Assembly (NCBI GenBank): GCA_947628135.1
Contig: CANQYT010000012.1
Coordinates: 1-61,567, forward strand
DNA length: 61,567 bases
From: an uncultured Clostridia bacterium
Lineage (GTDB): Bacteria; Bacillota; Clostridia; Christensenellales; CAG-314
Reading direction: 5' to 3'
Shown one piece after another: positions 1-9,743 of the stretch. The number at the start of each line of letters is the position of its first letter. The first letter of the stretch is position 1. The notes beneath the pieces were generated by a model, which did no database searches, was not told where the DNA came from, and worked only from the letters and a program-made list of their open reading frames with translations. Made by a program: the position numbers and the translations under genes.

Positions 1-127
1 TTTCCAAAGGACGCTCTCGCAGTATGTCGATATTTTCGTGCAGAAAATCAGCACCGTTCTCGTAAAATTTTACCATATAATATTGACTGTCGTCATCGGC
101 GACAATACCGTTGCCGTAACACTGCAT
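1..127 (-). CDS. Partial unidentified protein, runs off left edge
   Basis: An open frame starts at ATG 127 and stays open for 42 codons to the window edge. The translation begins MQCYGNGIVADDDSQYYMVK and is acidic and soluble, with a composition that looks coding. An in-frame TGA lies four codons upstream, so ATG 127 is the only start. The ribosome site is weak (GAGAG about 8 bases upstream). It follows uvrB by about 105 bases on the same strand. I do not recognise the family; it could be a chance open frame. Confidence 0.35.
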   Translation of the reverse strand, partial: MQCYGNGIVADDDSQYYMVKFYENGADFLHENIDILRERPLE

Positions 128-233
128 TACTTGCTCTCAGAGGCAAGTCCGCGGCAATGTCATAGGACAACGTTACCGCGATGCTACGCTCAACAAAAAG
201 AACAACGGACGGCAAACGCTGGCGGCACAAAGA

Positions 234-2201
234 TCACTGCCGTTTCTTCTTTTTGATTTTTTCCAATTTTTTGGTGAGTTGCACCACCTGCTCGCGCAAG
301 ATGATAGCCTTTTCGAAATCGAGTTGATTGGCGGCGGTCTTCATACGCGCGGTGACATTGTCTATCTCGCGTTCCAACTCGTCCGCCGTCATTGTTCCGT
401 CGTCCTTTTGGGTGATTTCGAGGGTGTTTTCCACGTCGTGGTCGATAGTCGTGGGCGTGACGTTGTGTTCCACGTTGTACTCGTGCTGTACTTTGCGGCG
501 GCGGTTGGTTTCGTCGATGGCGCGGCGCATACTGTCCGTTACCACGTCGGCATACATAATAACCCGTCCTTCGCTGTTGCGCGCGGCGCGCCCTATCGTC
601 TGTATCAACGCCGTGTCGCTGCGCAAAAAACCTTCCTTGTCCGCGTCGAGAATGGCGACGAGTTTTACCTGCGGCATATCCAACCCTTCGCGCAGCAGAT
701 TGATACCCACAAGCACGTCGAAATCGCCCTTTTTAAGCCCCGAAACTATCTCCACGCGTTCGAGAGTGTCTATCTCGCTGTGCATATACCGCACTTTTAC
801 GTCCTGCTTGGCAAGAAATTCCGTAAGACTTTCCGCCATTCGCTTGGTGAGAGTGGTAACAAGCACGCGTCCGCCGCTCGTTACCGTTGAGTGTATCTCG
901 CCCAACAGGTCGTCTATCTGCCCGTCAACGGGGCGCACCTCCACCGACGGATCTAACAGACCCGTGGGACGAATGAGTTGCTCCACAACGTTGTCCGCGC
1001 GTTTGAGTTCGTAGTCGGCGGGCGTTGCGGAAACGCATATAAGTTGTCCCAAGCGTGCGTCGAACTCCTCGAAAGTGAGCGGACGGTTGTCGTAGGCGGA
1101 CTTCAAACGGAAACCGTAGCCGACAAGATTGGTCTTGCGCGCGCGGTCGCCGTTGTACATACCCCTTATCTGCGGAATGGTCATATGACTTTCGTCTATG
1201 AACGTGATGAAATCGTCGGGGAAGTAGTCCAGCAAAGTGTAGGGAGGCTGTCCCGATTCCCGTCCGTCAAAGTAGCGGGAGTAATTTTCTATGCCGCTGC
1301 AATAGCCCATTTCCCGCATCATTTCGATGTCGTAACTGACGCGCTGTTTGAGACGCTGCCCTTCCACTATCTTGTTGACATCGAGAAAATCTTGCACTTC
1401 CGCGTCCAGATCTTCGCTTATCTCGCCCAACGCCTTTTCCAGAGTTACCCCCTCAACGACGTACTGGCTTGCGGGGAAGATGATGGTATGCAGCAGATTT
1501 GCCACCACGTTGCCCGTGACGGCGTCTATTTCCTGCAACTTTTCCACTTCGTCCCCCCAAAAACGCACCCTCACGGCGCGGTCGGAATAACTTGCGGGGA
1601 AAATTTCCAACGTGTCGCCCCGAACGCGGAAAACGCCGCGCTTGAAATCCATATCGTTGCGCACGTACTGAATGGAAATGAGTTTTTTTATTACCTCTTC
1701 GCGGCTTATTTCGTCGCCAGGGCGCAAACTTACGCTCAATTTGTAGTACTCGCCGGGCGCGCCCAAACCGTAAATGCAACTGACGGACGCAACGACGATA
1801 GTGTCCCGCCGCTCGAACAGACTGCACGTTGCGCTGTGGCGCAGGCGGTCGATCTCGTCGTTGATGTCCACTTCCTTTTCTATGTAGAGATCGCGCGAGG
1901 GTATGTAACTCTCGGGCATATAGTAGTCGTAGTAGGAAACGAAAAACTCCACTCTGTTTTCGGGGAAGAACTCGCGAAATTCGTTGCACAATTGCGCCGC
2001 AAGCGTCTTGTTGTGGCAGATGACAAGCGCGGGACGGTTGACGTTGGCTATCACGTTTGCCATAGTAAACGTTTTGCCGCTGCCCGTTACGCCCCTGAGT
2101 ACCTGCGTTGCCAGCCCGTCCCTGACGCCCTGCGTCAATTGGGCTATCGCTTGCGGTTGGTCGCCGCAAGGTTGAAATTTTGAGTGAAGTTTGAAATCCA
2201 T
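234..2201 (-). CDS. uvrB: Excinuclease ABC subunit B
   Basis: UvrB is the DNA damage recognition helicase of nucleotide excision repair; it is loaded by UvrA and recruits UvrC. The 655-residue length is normal for the family. Visible motifs are Walker A GVTGSGKT near residue 38, the beta-hairpin segment with [15 protein letters not shown] near 90-110, a DESH Walker B, helicase motifs in the second half ([22 protein letters not shown]) and a C-terminal UVR domain of paired basic and acidic helices. The gene has its own promoter and a LexA-like box just upstream, so SOS control is likely. uvrA is not in the window. Confidence 0.97.
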   Translation of the reverse strand: MDFKLHSKFQPCGDQPQAIAQLTQGVRDGLATQVLRGVTGSGKTFTMANVIANVNRPALVICHNKTLAAQLCNEFREFFPENRVEFFVSYYDYYMPESYIPSRDLYIEKEVDINDEIDRLRHSATCSLFERRDTIVVASVSCIYGLGAPGEYYKLSVSLRPGDEISREEVIKKLISIQYVRNDMDFKRGVFRVRGDTLEIFPASYSDRAVRVRFWGDEVEKLQEIDAVTGNVVANLLHTIIFPASQYVVEGVTLEKALGEISEDLDAEVQDFLDVNKIVEGQRLKQRVSYDIEMMREMGYCSGIENYSRYFDGRESGQPPYTLLDYFPDDFITFIDESHMTIPQIRGMYNGDRARKTNLVGYGFRLKSAYDNRPLTFEEFDARLGQLICVSATPADYELKRADNVVEQLIRPTGLLDPSVEVRPVDGQIDDLLGEIHSTVTSGGRVLVTTLTKRMAESLTEFLAKQDVKVRYMHSEIDTLERVEIVSGLKKGDFDVLVGINLLREGLDMPQVKLVAILDADKEGFLRSDTALIQTIGRAARNSEGRVIMYADVVTDSMRRAIDETNRRRKVQHEYNVEHNVTPTTIDHDVENTLEITQKDDGTMTADELEREIDNVTARMKTAANQLDFEKAIILREQVVQLTKKLEKIKKKKRQ

Positions 2202-2214
2202 ACTCGCGTTATTA

Positions 2215-2226
2215 GAACATTTGTTT
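2215..2226 (-). promoter_or_regulatory. LexA (DinR) operator-like box of uvrB
   Basis: On the plus strand the bases read GAACATTTGTTT, matching the Gram-positive SOS box GAAC-N4-GTTC at all but the last base. It overlaps the predicted transcription start of uvrB, a classical LexA target. One mismatch lowers certainty. Confidence 0.55.
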
Positions 2227-2232
2227 TACTCT

Positions 2233-2261
2233 ATTGTAGTTTGTTTTGCGCGGTTTGTCAA
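2233..2261 (-). promoter_or_regulatory. Sigma-A promoter of uvrB
   Basis: The minus strand shows -35 TTGACA, a 17-base spacer and -10 TACAAT. It lies between the coaX stop (2286) and the uvrB start, so uvrB is transcribed on its own as well as possibly by read-through. Confidence 0.8.
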
Positions 2262-2285
2262 GAGTTTGAGCGGAGATAGCCGCCT

Positions 2286-3062
2286 TTACACAGCCGCGTT
2301 GAGAACGTAAATTTCGTACAGCCCTTTGAGGGAGAGTTCGCGGTCGATGTGGTCGAACAGCGGCTCTACTTCCGCAATGATGTTTGCCATACCGCCCGTG
2401 GCGATTACTTGGACGTTTTCCGACCCCATTTCTCGTTTCAGACTGTCCACCATATATTTCGTCTGCCCCACCGCGCCGTATATCACGCCGCTCTGAATGG
2501 CTTTGCGCGTAGATTGGGCGGTGACGGAACGAGGCGTTTCCAACTCTACGTTTGGGAGGCGAGCCGTGCAGCGCGCAAGGGACTCTATCGTTGCTTTGAG
2601 TCCGAGAGTTATCGCGCCGCCGACAAATTCTTTGCGTTCGTTGACGACGTTGAAAGTCGTTGCCGTTCCGTAATCCACAAGTATGAAAGGCGCGCCGTAC
2701 TGTTTTTCCGCGGCGACGCAGGTTATTATGCGGTCGCTGCCCAATTCTCTCGGAAAATCGTAGCGTATAGCAAGACCCGTCTTTACGCCGACGCCCACTA
2801 TTATCGGTTTCACTCCGAAAACGTACCATATCACGTTGGTGAAAGTGTAGTCCAACTGAGGGATAACGGAGGAGAGTATCGCGCCGCAAACGGTACGAAC
2901 GTCTATGCCGTTGTAGTTGAGCAACTGCAAAAGCAACGCGACGTATTCGTCCGAAGTGCGCTTTAAGTCGGTGCTCATCTTGAATGAGTTGCACAGTTTG
3001 CCCTGCGCGTTGAACAGACCTATTTTTATGTTAGTGTTGCCTATATCTACCGTAATAATCAT
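2286..3062 (-). CDS. coaX: Type III pantothenate kinase
   Basis: CoaX phosphorylates pantothenate to 4'-phosphopantothenate, the first step of coenzyme A synthesis. The 258-residue protein begins MIITVDIGNTNIKIGLF, the ASKHA-fold phosphate-1 motif DxGNT. Later come the phosphate-2 DYGTATTF and ITLGLKAT segments and the GGMAN adenosine-site motif, all typical of type III kinases. I chose ATG 3062 because the conserved DIGNTN begins just after it; a longer open frame upstream lies inside the preceding gene. The start overlaps that ECF S-component gene by 4 bases (ATGA), implying translational coupling and a shared pantothenate pathway. Confidence 0.95.
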   Translation of the reverse strand: MIITVDIGNTNIKIGLFNAQGKLCNSFKMSTDLKRTSDEYVALLLQLLNYNGIDVRTVCGAILSSVIPQLDYTFTNVIWYVFGVKPIIVGVGVKTGLAIRYDFPRELGSDRIITCVAAEKQYGAPFILVDYGTATTFNVVNERKEFVGGAITLGLKATIESLARCTARLPNVELETPRSVTAQSTRKAIQSGVIYGAVGQTKYMVDSLKREMGSENVQVIATGGMANIIAEVEPLFDHIDRELSLKGLYEIYVLNAAV

Positions 3063-3802
3063 AACTTTTCCTTTTTGCTTTTGCGTTTGACGTGCGTTTT
3101 TGCGTTGGCGGATTTGACTTCGGAGCGCGCCGCCGCGTTCTCGTCGGACAGTTGCGCCACGTCGCCGTTTGTTTGCGTTTCGGATGCGGCAGTTACTTCT
3201 TCGGCTGCCTTTCGCCAATTGTTGCCGTCAATGCCGAGTTTGAGTCCGCGGCGAACGCCCAGCACTACCGCCGCGCACCCCAACAAAGACACAAGGTATT
3301 CGGGCAAAATGTTGAGTATCACGACGCCTTTCAAAAGCGTGACAAACGAACCGTAACCTTTGCCGAAGTAGGACAACGCGCCCAAGTACAAAACGGTGTT
3401 TGCCAACAAACCGCAAAACGCCGACAGCGTGATTGCCGCAATTTGGCATACCGTTTGGTTTTTTACTTTGCGAGTGACAAGCAGTATCAACCTATACGCG
3501 CAAAAAGCAATTATTCCCACGAACATTCTCGGCAAAACGGATATCAACGGGTTTTGCGAGGCTACGTTGCTGAAAGGAAACGACCAAATAAAGGAACTCA
3601 ATCCCATAAAAACCGTAGACAAAAAGCCGTCCAACCACGAATTCAACAGGAAACAAAAAGAAAGCGTTACGAGTAGTTCGCAGGTTGCGCCGGCTATGGG
3701 TAGTCCGAGGGTTATCGTTTTGTCCAAAAGCACCGCGACAAGAATAGTCGCAAGCATAATCGCATAGCGCGCTATATAACTTGCTTTGCTTGTGTTTACC
3801 AT
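3059..3802 (-). CDS. ECF transporter S component, probably pantothenate-specific
   Basis: This 247-residue membrane protein has about six hydrophobic segments in its first 185 residues and a charged tail rich in Lys and Glu. The arrangement and the Ala/Gly-rich helices (LGLPIAGATCELLVTLSF, FMGLSSFIWSFPF) fit the substrate-binding S component of group II energy-coupling factor importers. The shared EcfA/EcfT module is not nearby, which is normal for this group. The 4-base overlap with coaX points to pantothenate (PanT-like) as substrate; this is inferred from context only. Ribosome site AGGAG lies upstream of ATG 3802. Confidence 0.75.
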   Translation of the reverse strand: MVNTSKASYIARYAIMLATILVAVLLDKTITLGLPIAGATCELLVTLSFCFLLNSWLDGFLSTVFMGLSSFIWSFPFSNVASQNPLISVLPRMFVGIIAFCAYRLILLVTRKVKNQTVCQIAAITLSAFCGLLANTVLYLGALSYFGKGYGSFVTLLKGVVILNILPEYLVSLLGCAAVVLGVRRGLKLGIDGNNWRKAAEEVTAASETQTNGDVAQLSDENAAARSEVKSANAKTHVKRKSKKEKL

Positions 3803-3902
3803 AAAAACTCCTATATCGTCCCAAACAGGGTACGACTATCTTTTTTTTGGTAAAAGATATAAAAACTTGCAGTATCGTTCCTTGCGGATACGACCGAGAA
3901 TA

Positions 3903-3931
3903 ATTTTACCACATTGCCGCGGAAAATACAA
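3903..3931 (-). promoter_or_regulatory. Probable promoter of ECF S-coaX
   Basis: The minus strand has TTGTAT, 17 bases, then TAAAAT preceded by TGG. The roughly 95-base leader holds two small hairpins, one with a GCAA loop near 3885 and one near 3825, so leader control is possible but I cannot name a riboswitch class. Confidence 0.45.
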
Positions 3932-4467
3932 ACATATTGCGAAGTTTTTCAACTTGCACCGCTATTTTTGCCGAAAGCAAAGCCGCAAACGGTTTGTATA
4001 CGGCGGTTTGTTTGCCGCAACGGGGAAATCGCCCGAAAAAGAGCGTTCGGAAATATAATACGGCGTTGCGGAAATTTCCGTCACACCACGGCGAGAGGGT
4101 GATTTTATCAGAGGTGAAAAAACGGACATAAATTTGAAACGTCTATTAAGCAAACGTTAAACGATTTCTTATGCGGGGCGCAATACGTCGGAGCGCCGCG
4201 GAAAATCGCACCGCTGTACTCGGCTAATTCGCTTTGTCACGAAAAGCCGCCGTCAAAAAGCAATTCTTTCCATTGCAATATGGTATTTTCCGCAAAGGGA
4301 GAATCGCTACGGGTAAAATTAAAACGACTTATGCACAGGCGCTGCGGGTGCGAGATTTTTTGTTAATACAAAAATTGTACGAAAACGGGAGGAAACTTTT
4401 CGGGAGATTGTCACGCAAACAACGGGGCGGGTGGGTGATGAGAGATTTTCGGGGTGGAATGTCAAAT
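3932..4467. other. Gene-free stretch between coaX and engB transcription units
   Basis: About 530 bases with no convincing reading frame on either strand, no tRNA and no clear repeat. Open frames here have low-complexity, basic translations and no ribosome sites. Apart from the engB terminator at its right end I see nothing. Confidence 0.5.
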
Positions 4468-4493
4468 AAAAAACGCCCGAAAAATTTCGAGCG
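4468..4493 (-). terminator. Intrinsic terminator of lon-engB
   Basis: On the minus strand an 8-9 base-pair stem (CGCTCGAAA with TTTCGGGCG) is followed by six Ts. It lies 86 bases after the engB stop. Confidence 0.7.
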
Positions 4494-4578
4494 AAAAAAT
4501 TTCGAAAGAAACGCGGCGACTTTCCCGACGGAAAACATTTCAAAGACGCTTGTGTCAAGCAAAAGCGCGGCATAGGGG

Positions 4579-5181
4579 TCACTCGCGGGCGGCGAGCGCC
4601 TGCTCCAACTTGGCGAGGACGGCTTCCAAGCCCGTTTTGTTTGCCGAACTGACGGGCAAAACGTTGGCTTCGCCCAACTTGAAAAAATTGGCTATCGACC
4701 TACACCTGTTTTTCACCTGCGACTTGGGCAGTTTGTCCGCCTTGGTGGCAAGCACAACGAAAGGAAGATTGTTCTTGAAAAGATAGTTGTACATAACGGC
4801 GTCGTCATTGGTGGGGTCGTGACGTATATCCACCAAAAACAGCACCGTTACGATACTGCTTTCCTTGGCAAGATACTGCTCCAACAAATCCGCCCAACGC
4901 TGTTTTTCCGCGTCGGACACCTTGGCAAAGCCGTACCCCGGCAGATCGGCGAGCAAAAACTCTCCCGAAACGTCGGTGTTTACCAAAAAATAGTTGATGA
5001 GACGGGTACGCCCGGGCAACTTGGAAGTGCGCGCAAGTTTGCCGTCGCCGACAAGATAGTTGATGAAACTGCTCTTGCCGACGTTGGACTTGCCTGCCAC
5101 CGCTACCTGCGGCAACTCGGAAACTATGCACTGCGCGTAACTTGCCGCGCCCTTGACGTAAGATGCGTTTTTTACTCTCAT
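4579..5181 (-). CDS. engB: Ribosome biogenesis GTP-binding protein YsxC/EngB
   Basis: EngB is an essential TRAFAC-class GTPase needed for assembly of the large ribosomal subunit. The 200-residue length is standard. G motifs are visible: G1 GKSNVGKSS near residue 31, the switch segment LPGRTRLINYF, G3 DLPGYG and G4 TKADK. The gene starts 3 bases after the lon stop; the lon-engB pair is a well-known Firmicutes operon, which supports both calls. Confidence 0.96.
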   Translation of the reverse strand: MRVKNASYVKGAASYAQCIVSELPQVAVAGKSNVGKSSFINYLVGDGKLARTSKLPGRTRLINYFLVNTDVSGEFLLADLPGYGFAKVSDAEKQRWADLLEQYLAKESSIVTVLFLVDIRHDPTNDDAVMYNYLFKNNLPFVVLATKADKLPKSQVKNRCRSIANFFKLGEANVLPVSSANKTGLEAVLAKLEQALAARE

Positions 5182-5184
5182 AAC

Positions 5185-7494
5185 CTACCTTACGAGCGCA
5201 TTGTCGTAGACGGTCTTTATGTCGTCAGCCAACACGAAAGTCAAACTGTCCTTTACTTCCTGCGGAATTTCGTCGAGATCGTTGGCGTTGCCCTTGGGAA
5301 TGATAACTTTCTTTACGCCCAAACGGTACGCCGCAAGCGCCTTTTCGCGCAAGCCGCCTATCGGAAGCACTTTGCCGCGCAGAGTTATCTCGCCCGTCAT
5401 CGCCACCTTGCCGGAAACGGGTATGCCCGAAAATGCCGACATCACCACCGTTGCCATTGTCACGCCGGCGCTCGGTCCGTCCTTGGGAATTGCGCCCTCC
5501 GGCACGTGAATGTGTATGTCGGTGTGTTCGAACTTGTCCTTGTCGATGCCGTAGTCGTCGGCGAGACTCTTGACGAGGGAAATAGCCGTGCGAGCCGATT
5601 CCTTCATTACGTCGCCGAGATTACCCGTAAGTTGAACGTCGCCCTTGCCCGGGAACAGCGTTGCGTCCACGTTGAGCGTTACGCCGCCAACGCGCGTCCA
5701 AGCAAGTCCGCGGGCTGTGCCGACGGTGTCGCCCACAAGCCCCATTTCCTCGCGGTTGCGCTCCGCACCGAGAAGATCGTGCAGATCCTCCGCCGAAATG
5801 GTCACTTTTACGTCGGGGTCTTCCACAAGCCGCAACGCCACCTTGCGGCAGATGGCGGCAATTGCCCTTTCCAGACTGCGCACGCCCGATTCGCTTGTGT
5901 AGCGTTCGATGATCTTGGCGTAGACGTCGTCGGGGATAGTTATTGCGCCGTCGGGTATGCCGTGAAGTTCCATATTCTTTTTGAGTAGGTAACGGTTGGC
6001 AATGGCGATTTTTTCCAACTCGGTGTAGCCGCTGAGTTCTATTATCTCCATACGATCCAGCAACGGCTCGGGAATGTCGTCCGTGGCGTTTGCCGTGCAG
6101 ACGAACAACACCTTGGACAAATCGTAGGGCACTTCCAGATAGTGGTCGGTGAAACTGAAATTCTGTTCGGGGTCTAACACCTCCAACATTGCGCTGGCGG
6201 GGTCGCCGCGGTTGTCCTTGCCCATTTTGTCTATCTCGTCCAGCAACAGCACGGGGTTTATACAGCCAGCCTGTTTCATCATATAGATTATCTTGCCGGG
6301 GATAGCGCCGACGTACGTCCTGCGATGTCCGCGTATTTCCGCTTCGTCACGCACTCCGCCGAGGCTTACGCGCAGATATTTGCGCCCCAATGCGCGCGCG
6401 ATACTCTTGACGATAGACGTTTTGCCCACGCCCGGAGGACCAACGAAACACAGTATCGGACCGTTGAGTTTGCCCGTCAGTTGCATAACGGCAAGATACT
6501 CCACTATCCTGTCCTTTATCTTTGTAAGACCGTAGTGGTCCTCGTCCAATATGTCGCGGGCAAGTTTCAAATCCTTGTTGTCCTCCGTCTCCTTGCTCCA
6601 CGGCACGTCGCACAGCCAATCCAGATAGTTGCGTATTACAGCCGCGTCGGGGGAAGTCGATGACATCTTGGAAAGACGGTTGAGTTCCTTTACCGCTTTG
6701 TCGGACACTTCCTGCGGCATTCCGCTTGCCTTTATCTTGTCGAGGTAGTCCTGCTTTTCGTTGGCGTCCTCGCCCAATTCGGCGGAAATCGCCTTCATCT
6801 GCTCGCGCAGGTAGTACTCCTTTTGCCCCGATTGCACTTGCTGTTTTACGCGGTTGGCGATGCGCTTTTCCGCGTTGGCGTAGTCCAACTCGCCCACAAT
6901 GTAGGCGCAGATACGCTCCATACGCATTTCAACGTCCGTTTCTTCCAGAATCGCCTGCCGTTCGCCGAGGCGCGTTACCACCTCGTTGGCAACGACGTTG
7001 GTAAAAGCGAGATAGTCCGTTTTGCCGGAATTTACAAACACATTGACGTCGGGGACGGTCACGCTTTTGTTGATCTCCGCCAACTTGCGCACGTGCGCGA
7101 TAGTCTGATCGAACAGCGCGCGGGTCTCGTTGTTGAACTTGCAGACGAAATCCAACGTTTCCGCGTCGGCGAAAATTATGCCGTTGCCAAACGTCAGATG
7201 AGTGGCGCGAGCCGCGTCGAAAGTACGCGCCATAACGGTGGTCGCTTCCACAGTGGCGCTTTCGACGGAAACTATCTCCGCGACTACTCCCACCGAATAC
7301 AGATCGGCGACGGAAGCGGGTGCGGACTTGGAAGCGTCGGTCTGGCTGAGCATCAAAAACTTGCCGCCGTTTTCCAATGCGTACTTCAAGGCGTTGCGGG
7401 AAACGTCCCGCGCCACCTCTACCTTTGCGCGTATGTTGGGAAAAAAGAAGTTTCCGCGCATTGCCAATACGGGCAGATTGTTGTACTGTGTCAC
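5185..7494 (-). CDS. lon: ATP-dependent Lon protease
   Basis: Lon degrades misfolded and regulatory proteins in the cytoplasm. The 769-residue protein has the N-terminal substrate-binding domain (LPVLAMRGNFFFPN), a coiled-coil linker, the AAA+ module with Walker A GPPGVGKTS and Walker B LLLDEIDK, and the protease domain with the Ser-Lys dyad in PKDGPSAGV and in the PIGGLREKALAA segment. I chose GTG 7494 because GAGAGG lies 8 bases upstream and homology begins there; the longer frame from GTG 7626 has no ribosome site and lies in the leader. It forms an operon with engB. Confidence 0.95.
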   Translation of the reverse strand: MTQYNNLPVLAMRGNFFFPNIRAKVEVARDVSRNALKYALENGGKFLMLSQTDASKSAPASVADLYSVGVVAEIVSVESATVEATTVMARTFDAARATHLTFGNGIIFADAETLDFVCKFNNETRALFDQTIAHVRKLAEINKSVTVPDVNVFVNSGKTDYLAFTNVVANEVVTRLGERQAILEETDVEMRMERICAYIVGELDYANAEKRIANRVKQQVQSGQKEYYLREQMKAISAELGEDANEKQDYLDKIKASGMPQEVSDKAVKELNRLSKMSSTSPDAAVIRNYLDWLCDVPWSKETEDNKDLKLARDILDEDHYGLTKIKDRIVEYLAVMQLTGKLNGPILCFVGPPGVGKTSIVKSIARALGRKYLRVSLGGVRDEAEIRGHRRTYVGAIPGKIIYMMKQAGCINPVLLLDEIDKMGKDNRGDPASAMLEVLDPEQNFSFTDHYLEVPYDLSKVLFVCTANATDDIPEPLLDRMEIIELSGYTELEKIAIANRYLLKKNMELHGIPDGAITIPDDVYAKIIERYTSESGVRSLERAIAAICRKVALRLVEDPDVKVTISAEDLHDLLGAERNREEMGLVGDTVGTARGLAWTRVGGVTLNVDATLFPGKGDVQLTGNLGDVMKESARTAISLVKSLADDYGIDKDKFEHTDIHIHVPEGAIPKDGPSAGVTMATVVMSAFSGIPVSGKVAMTGEITLRGKVLPIGGLREKALAAYRLGVKKVIIPKGNANDLDEIPQEVKDSLTFVLADDIKTVYDNALVR

Positions 7495-7645
7495 TTTGAG
7501 TACCTCTCGTGAGTTTTTCGATAGTGTGTGTAGTTTGAAGAATTTAATAAATTCCCCCGACGGCTCAAACCGCGTTGCCCGCGCGACAAAACGCAAAGGG
7601 CGGTTTGCGGCAAGCCGAAACTCCACCTATAACTTTGGTATATTC

Positions 7646-7674
7646 ATTATAGAATAAAACGCGATATTTTGCAA
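7646..7674 (-). promoter_or_regulatory. Sigma-A promoter of lon-engB
   Basis: The minus strand has TTGCAA, a 17-base spacer and a perfect TATAAT. The predicted leader to GTG 7494 is about 145 bases. I see no CIRCE element in it. Confidence 0.8.
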
Positions 7675-7711
7675 CAAAAAAAATTCCCTTGCTCGCAAAG
7701 AGAAAGGGGAA
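7675..7711 (-). terminator. Second intrinsic terminator between clpX and lon
   Basis: On the minus strand an interrupted stem (TTCCCCTT with AAGGGAA plus inner CTC/GAG) is followed by eight Ts that abut the lon -35 box. Together with the hairpin at 7827-7860 it forms a tandem terminator insulating lon from clpX. Confidence 0.5.
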
Positions 7712-7826
7712 AGGAGGAATGTCATTCGCAGCAAGACGGGGCGCAAAGGCGCGTTACCCGCGGCAGACGCGTGCAAAGGCGAAGAGCGCGGGGAAAGGGC
7801 GGCGCGGCTTACGCGGGACGTTTTGC

Positions 7827-7860
7827 AAAAAAAACTCCCCTATCCGAAAGGAAAGGGGAG
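7827..7860 (-). terminator. Intrinsic terminator of tig-clpP-clpX
   Basis: A strong hairpin (CTCCCCT paired with AGGGGAG, inner TCC-GAAA-GGA) is followed on the minus strand by eight Ts, 56 bases after the clpX stop. Confidence 0.85.
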
Positions 7861-7915
7861 AACAGCACTTTTGCCGTCCGTGCGGAACTAAATGAAGTTC
7901 GGTTGCCGAATTGCG

Positions 7916-9124
7916 TCAGCCCGCTTTGCGAGTGACGAGGGGGTCGCCTTTGCCCTCGACGCTTTGACGGGTGACTCGCACGCGCAATACGTCGCCGCGG
8001 CTGGGCGCTTCGTACATACAGTTGAGCATAAGATTTTCCAAGACGGAACGCAGTCCGCGCGCGCCCGTTTTGAGTCGGAGAGACTTTTCCGCAATTGCAG
8101 AAAGCGCGTCGTCGTCAAATTCCAAATCGATACCGTCCAACTTGAACAACTTCTTGTACTGCTTGACAAGACAGTTTTTCGGCTCGGTAAGTATCCTCAC
8201 CAAAGCCTCCCTGTTGAGGGGAGACAGCCCAACGGTTATGGGCAGTCTGCCGACAAACTCCGGTATCAGACCGTACTTGATGAAGTCCTGCGGTTGAAGG
8301 CTCTTTATCAGTTCGGCGTGGTCGATTTCTTCGGTACTCTTGATGCAGTTGCCGAAGCCGAGCCCCGCGCCCTGTTGGCGTTTTTCGGCGATTTTTTCCA
8401 GACCGACAAACGCGCCGCCGCAAATAAACAGTATGTTTGTGGTGTCTATCGCGATACTTTCCGCCTGGGGATGTTTGCGCCCGCCTTGCGGAGGTACGTT
8501 GGCGATGGTACTTTCGATTATCTTCAAAAGCGCTTGCTGAACGCCCTCGCCGCTGACGTCGCGCGTGATGGAGACGTTTTCGGTCTTTTTGGCGATTTTG
8601 TCTATCTCGTCGATGTAGATTATGCCGCGCTCGGCGCGCGCAACGTCGTAGTCGGCGGCTTGAATGAGTTTGAGCAGAATGTTTTCCACGTCCTCGCCCA
8701 CGTAGCCCGCTTCGGTGAGGGTGGTAGCGTCCGCCACGGCAAATGGAACGTCGAGTATCTTTGCCAAAGTCTTGGCGAGCAACGTCTTGCCGCAGCCCGT
8801 AGGACCTAACATAAGAATGTTGCTTTTTTCCAACTCCACGTCGTCTTTTTGCGCGTACAGCACGCGTTTGTAGTGGTTGTAAACGGCGACGGCAAGCGTT
8901 TTCTTGGCGTCGTCCTGCCCTACTACGTATTTGTCCAACTCCGCCTTGATTTGCTCGGGCTTGGGCAATTCGATAGGTTCTGCGCCTTCGACGGGTGCAG
9001 ATTCGCTGTCAAGTATGCTTTGGCAGGTGCTGATACATTCGTCGCAAATGCACGCGCCAGTGGGGGAAAAGAGCAGACGTTTTACTTCGTCCTCTTTTTT
9101 TCCGCAAAAAGAACAAGATTGCAT
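7916..9124 (-). CDS. clpX: ATP-dependent Clp protease ATP-binding subunit ClpX
   Basis: ClpX is the AAA+ unfoldase that feeds substrates to ClpP. The 402-residue protein starts with a C4 zinc-binding domain ([18 protein letters not shown]), followed by Walker A GPTGCGKT, the pore-1 loop GYVGEDVEN and Walker [10 protein letters not shown]. The RKH-like loop is visible as GGRKHP. It ends at the normal distance after the sensor-2 region. clpP lies 9 bases upstream; the tig-clpP-clpX order is the common bacterial arrangement. A strong terminator follows. Confidence 0.97.
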   Translation of the reverse strand: MQSCSFCGKKEDEVKRLLFSPTGACICDECISTCQSILDSESAPVEGAEPIELPKPEQIKAELDKYVVGQDDAKKTLAVAVYNHYKRVLYAQKDDVELEKSNILMLGPTGCGKTLLAKTLAKILDVPFAVADATTLTEAGYVGEDVENILLKLIQAADYDVARAERGIIYIDEIDKIAKKTENVSITRDVSGEGVQQALLKIIESTIANVPPQGGRKHPQAESIAIDTTNILFICGGAFVGLEKIAEKRQQGAGLGFGNCIKSTEEIDHAELIKSLQPQDFIKYGLIPEFVGRLPITVGLSPLNREALVRILTEPKNCLVKQYKKLFKLDGIDLEFDDDALSAIAEKSLRLKTGARGLRSVLENLMLNCMYEAPSRGDVLRVRVTRQSVEGKGDPLVTRKAG

Positions 9125-9133
9125 TGTTTCTCC

Positions 9134-9721
9134 TTACGCCTTGCGGGTGTAGAAAACTTCGTCTACTATGCCGTAAGCCTTGGCTTCCTCAGCCGAAAGA
9201 TAGTTGTCGCGATCGGTGTCGCGTTCCACCTCTTCGACCGGTTTGCCGACGTTTTCCGCAAGCAAGGCGTTGATTTTGTTTTTGATTTTGAGCAGTTGAC
9301 GGGTCTGTATCTCCACGTCGCTTGCCTGCCCCTGACTGCCGCCCAACACTTGATGTATCATTATTTCGCTGTTGGGCAGAGCAAAACGTTTGCCCTTTGC
9401 GCCGCTGGCAAGCAAAAACGCGCCCATACTCGCCGCCATACCGATACATATCGTGGAGACGTCGCAGCGAATGTACTTCATTGTGTCGTAGATGGCAAGC
9501 CCCGCAGTGACTTCGCCGCCGGGGCTGTTGATGTAGAGCGAAATGTCCTTGGTGGGGTCTTTGGACTCCAAATAGATGAGCTGCGCCACTACGAGGTTGG
9601 CAAGGTCGCCCGTTATTTCGCCGGAAATGAACACCACTCTGTCCTCCAAAAGACGAGAGTAGATGTCGTAGCTTCTTTCGCCGCTGTCGGTGCGGTCGAT
9701 GACCATAGGTATCAGTGTCAT
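9134..9721 (-). CDS. clpP: ATP-dependent Clp protease proteolytic subunit
   Basis: ClpP forms the tetradecameric serine protease chamber that works with ClpX. The 195-residue length is normal. The nucleophile serine sits in [12 protein letters not shown], the histidine in IMIHQ and the aspartate near the end. I chose ATG 9721 because AAGGAGA lies just upstream and the family N-terminus ([20 protein letters not shown]) starts there, ten codons inside the longest frame. It sits between tig and clpX in one operon. Confidence 0.97.
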   Translation of the reverse strand: MTLIPMVIDRTDSGERSYDIYSRLLEDRVVFISGEITGDLANLVVAQLIYLESKDPTKDISLYINSPGGEVTAGLAIYDTMKYIRCDVSTICIGMAASMGAFLLASGAKGKRFALPNSEIMIHQVLGGSQGQASDVEIQTRQLLKIKNKINALLAENVGKPVEEVERDTDRDNYLSAEEAKAYGIVDEVFYTRKA

Positions 9722-9743
9722 TGAAGTCTCCTTGCAGTTGCCG

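Noticed and set aside
4234..4575. Plus-strand frame opposite the engB downstream region
   Set aside because: Low-complexity basic translation, no ribosome site, and it covers the engB terminator.
7689..7895. Small basic plus-strand frame with AAAGGAGG before an internal ATG between clpX and lon
   Set aside because: It runs through two minus-strand terminators and the translation is a low-complexity Arg/Lys/Gly string; the purine-rich site is part of a hairpin arm.
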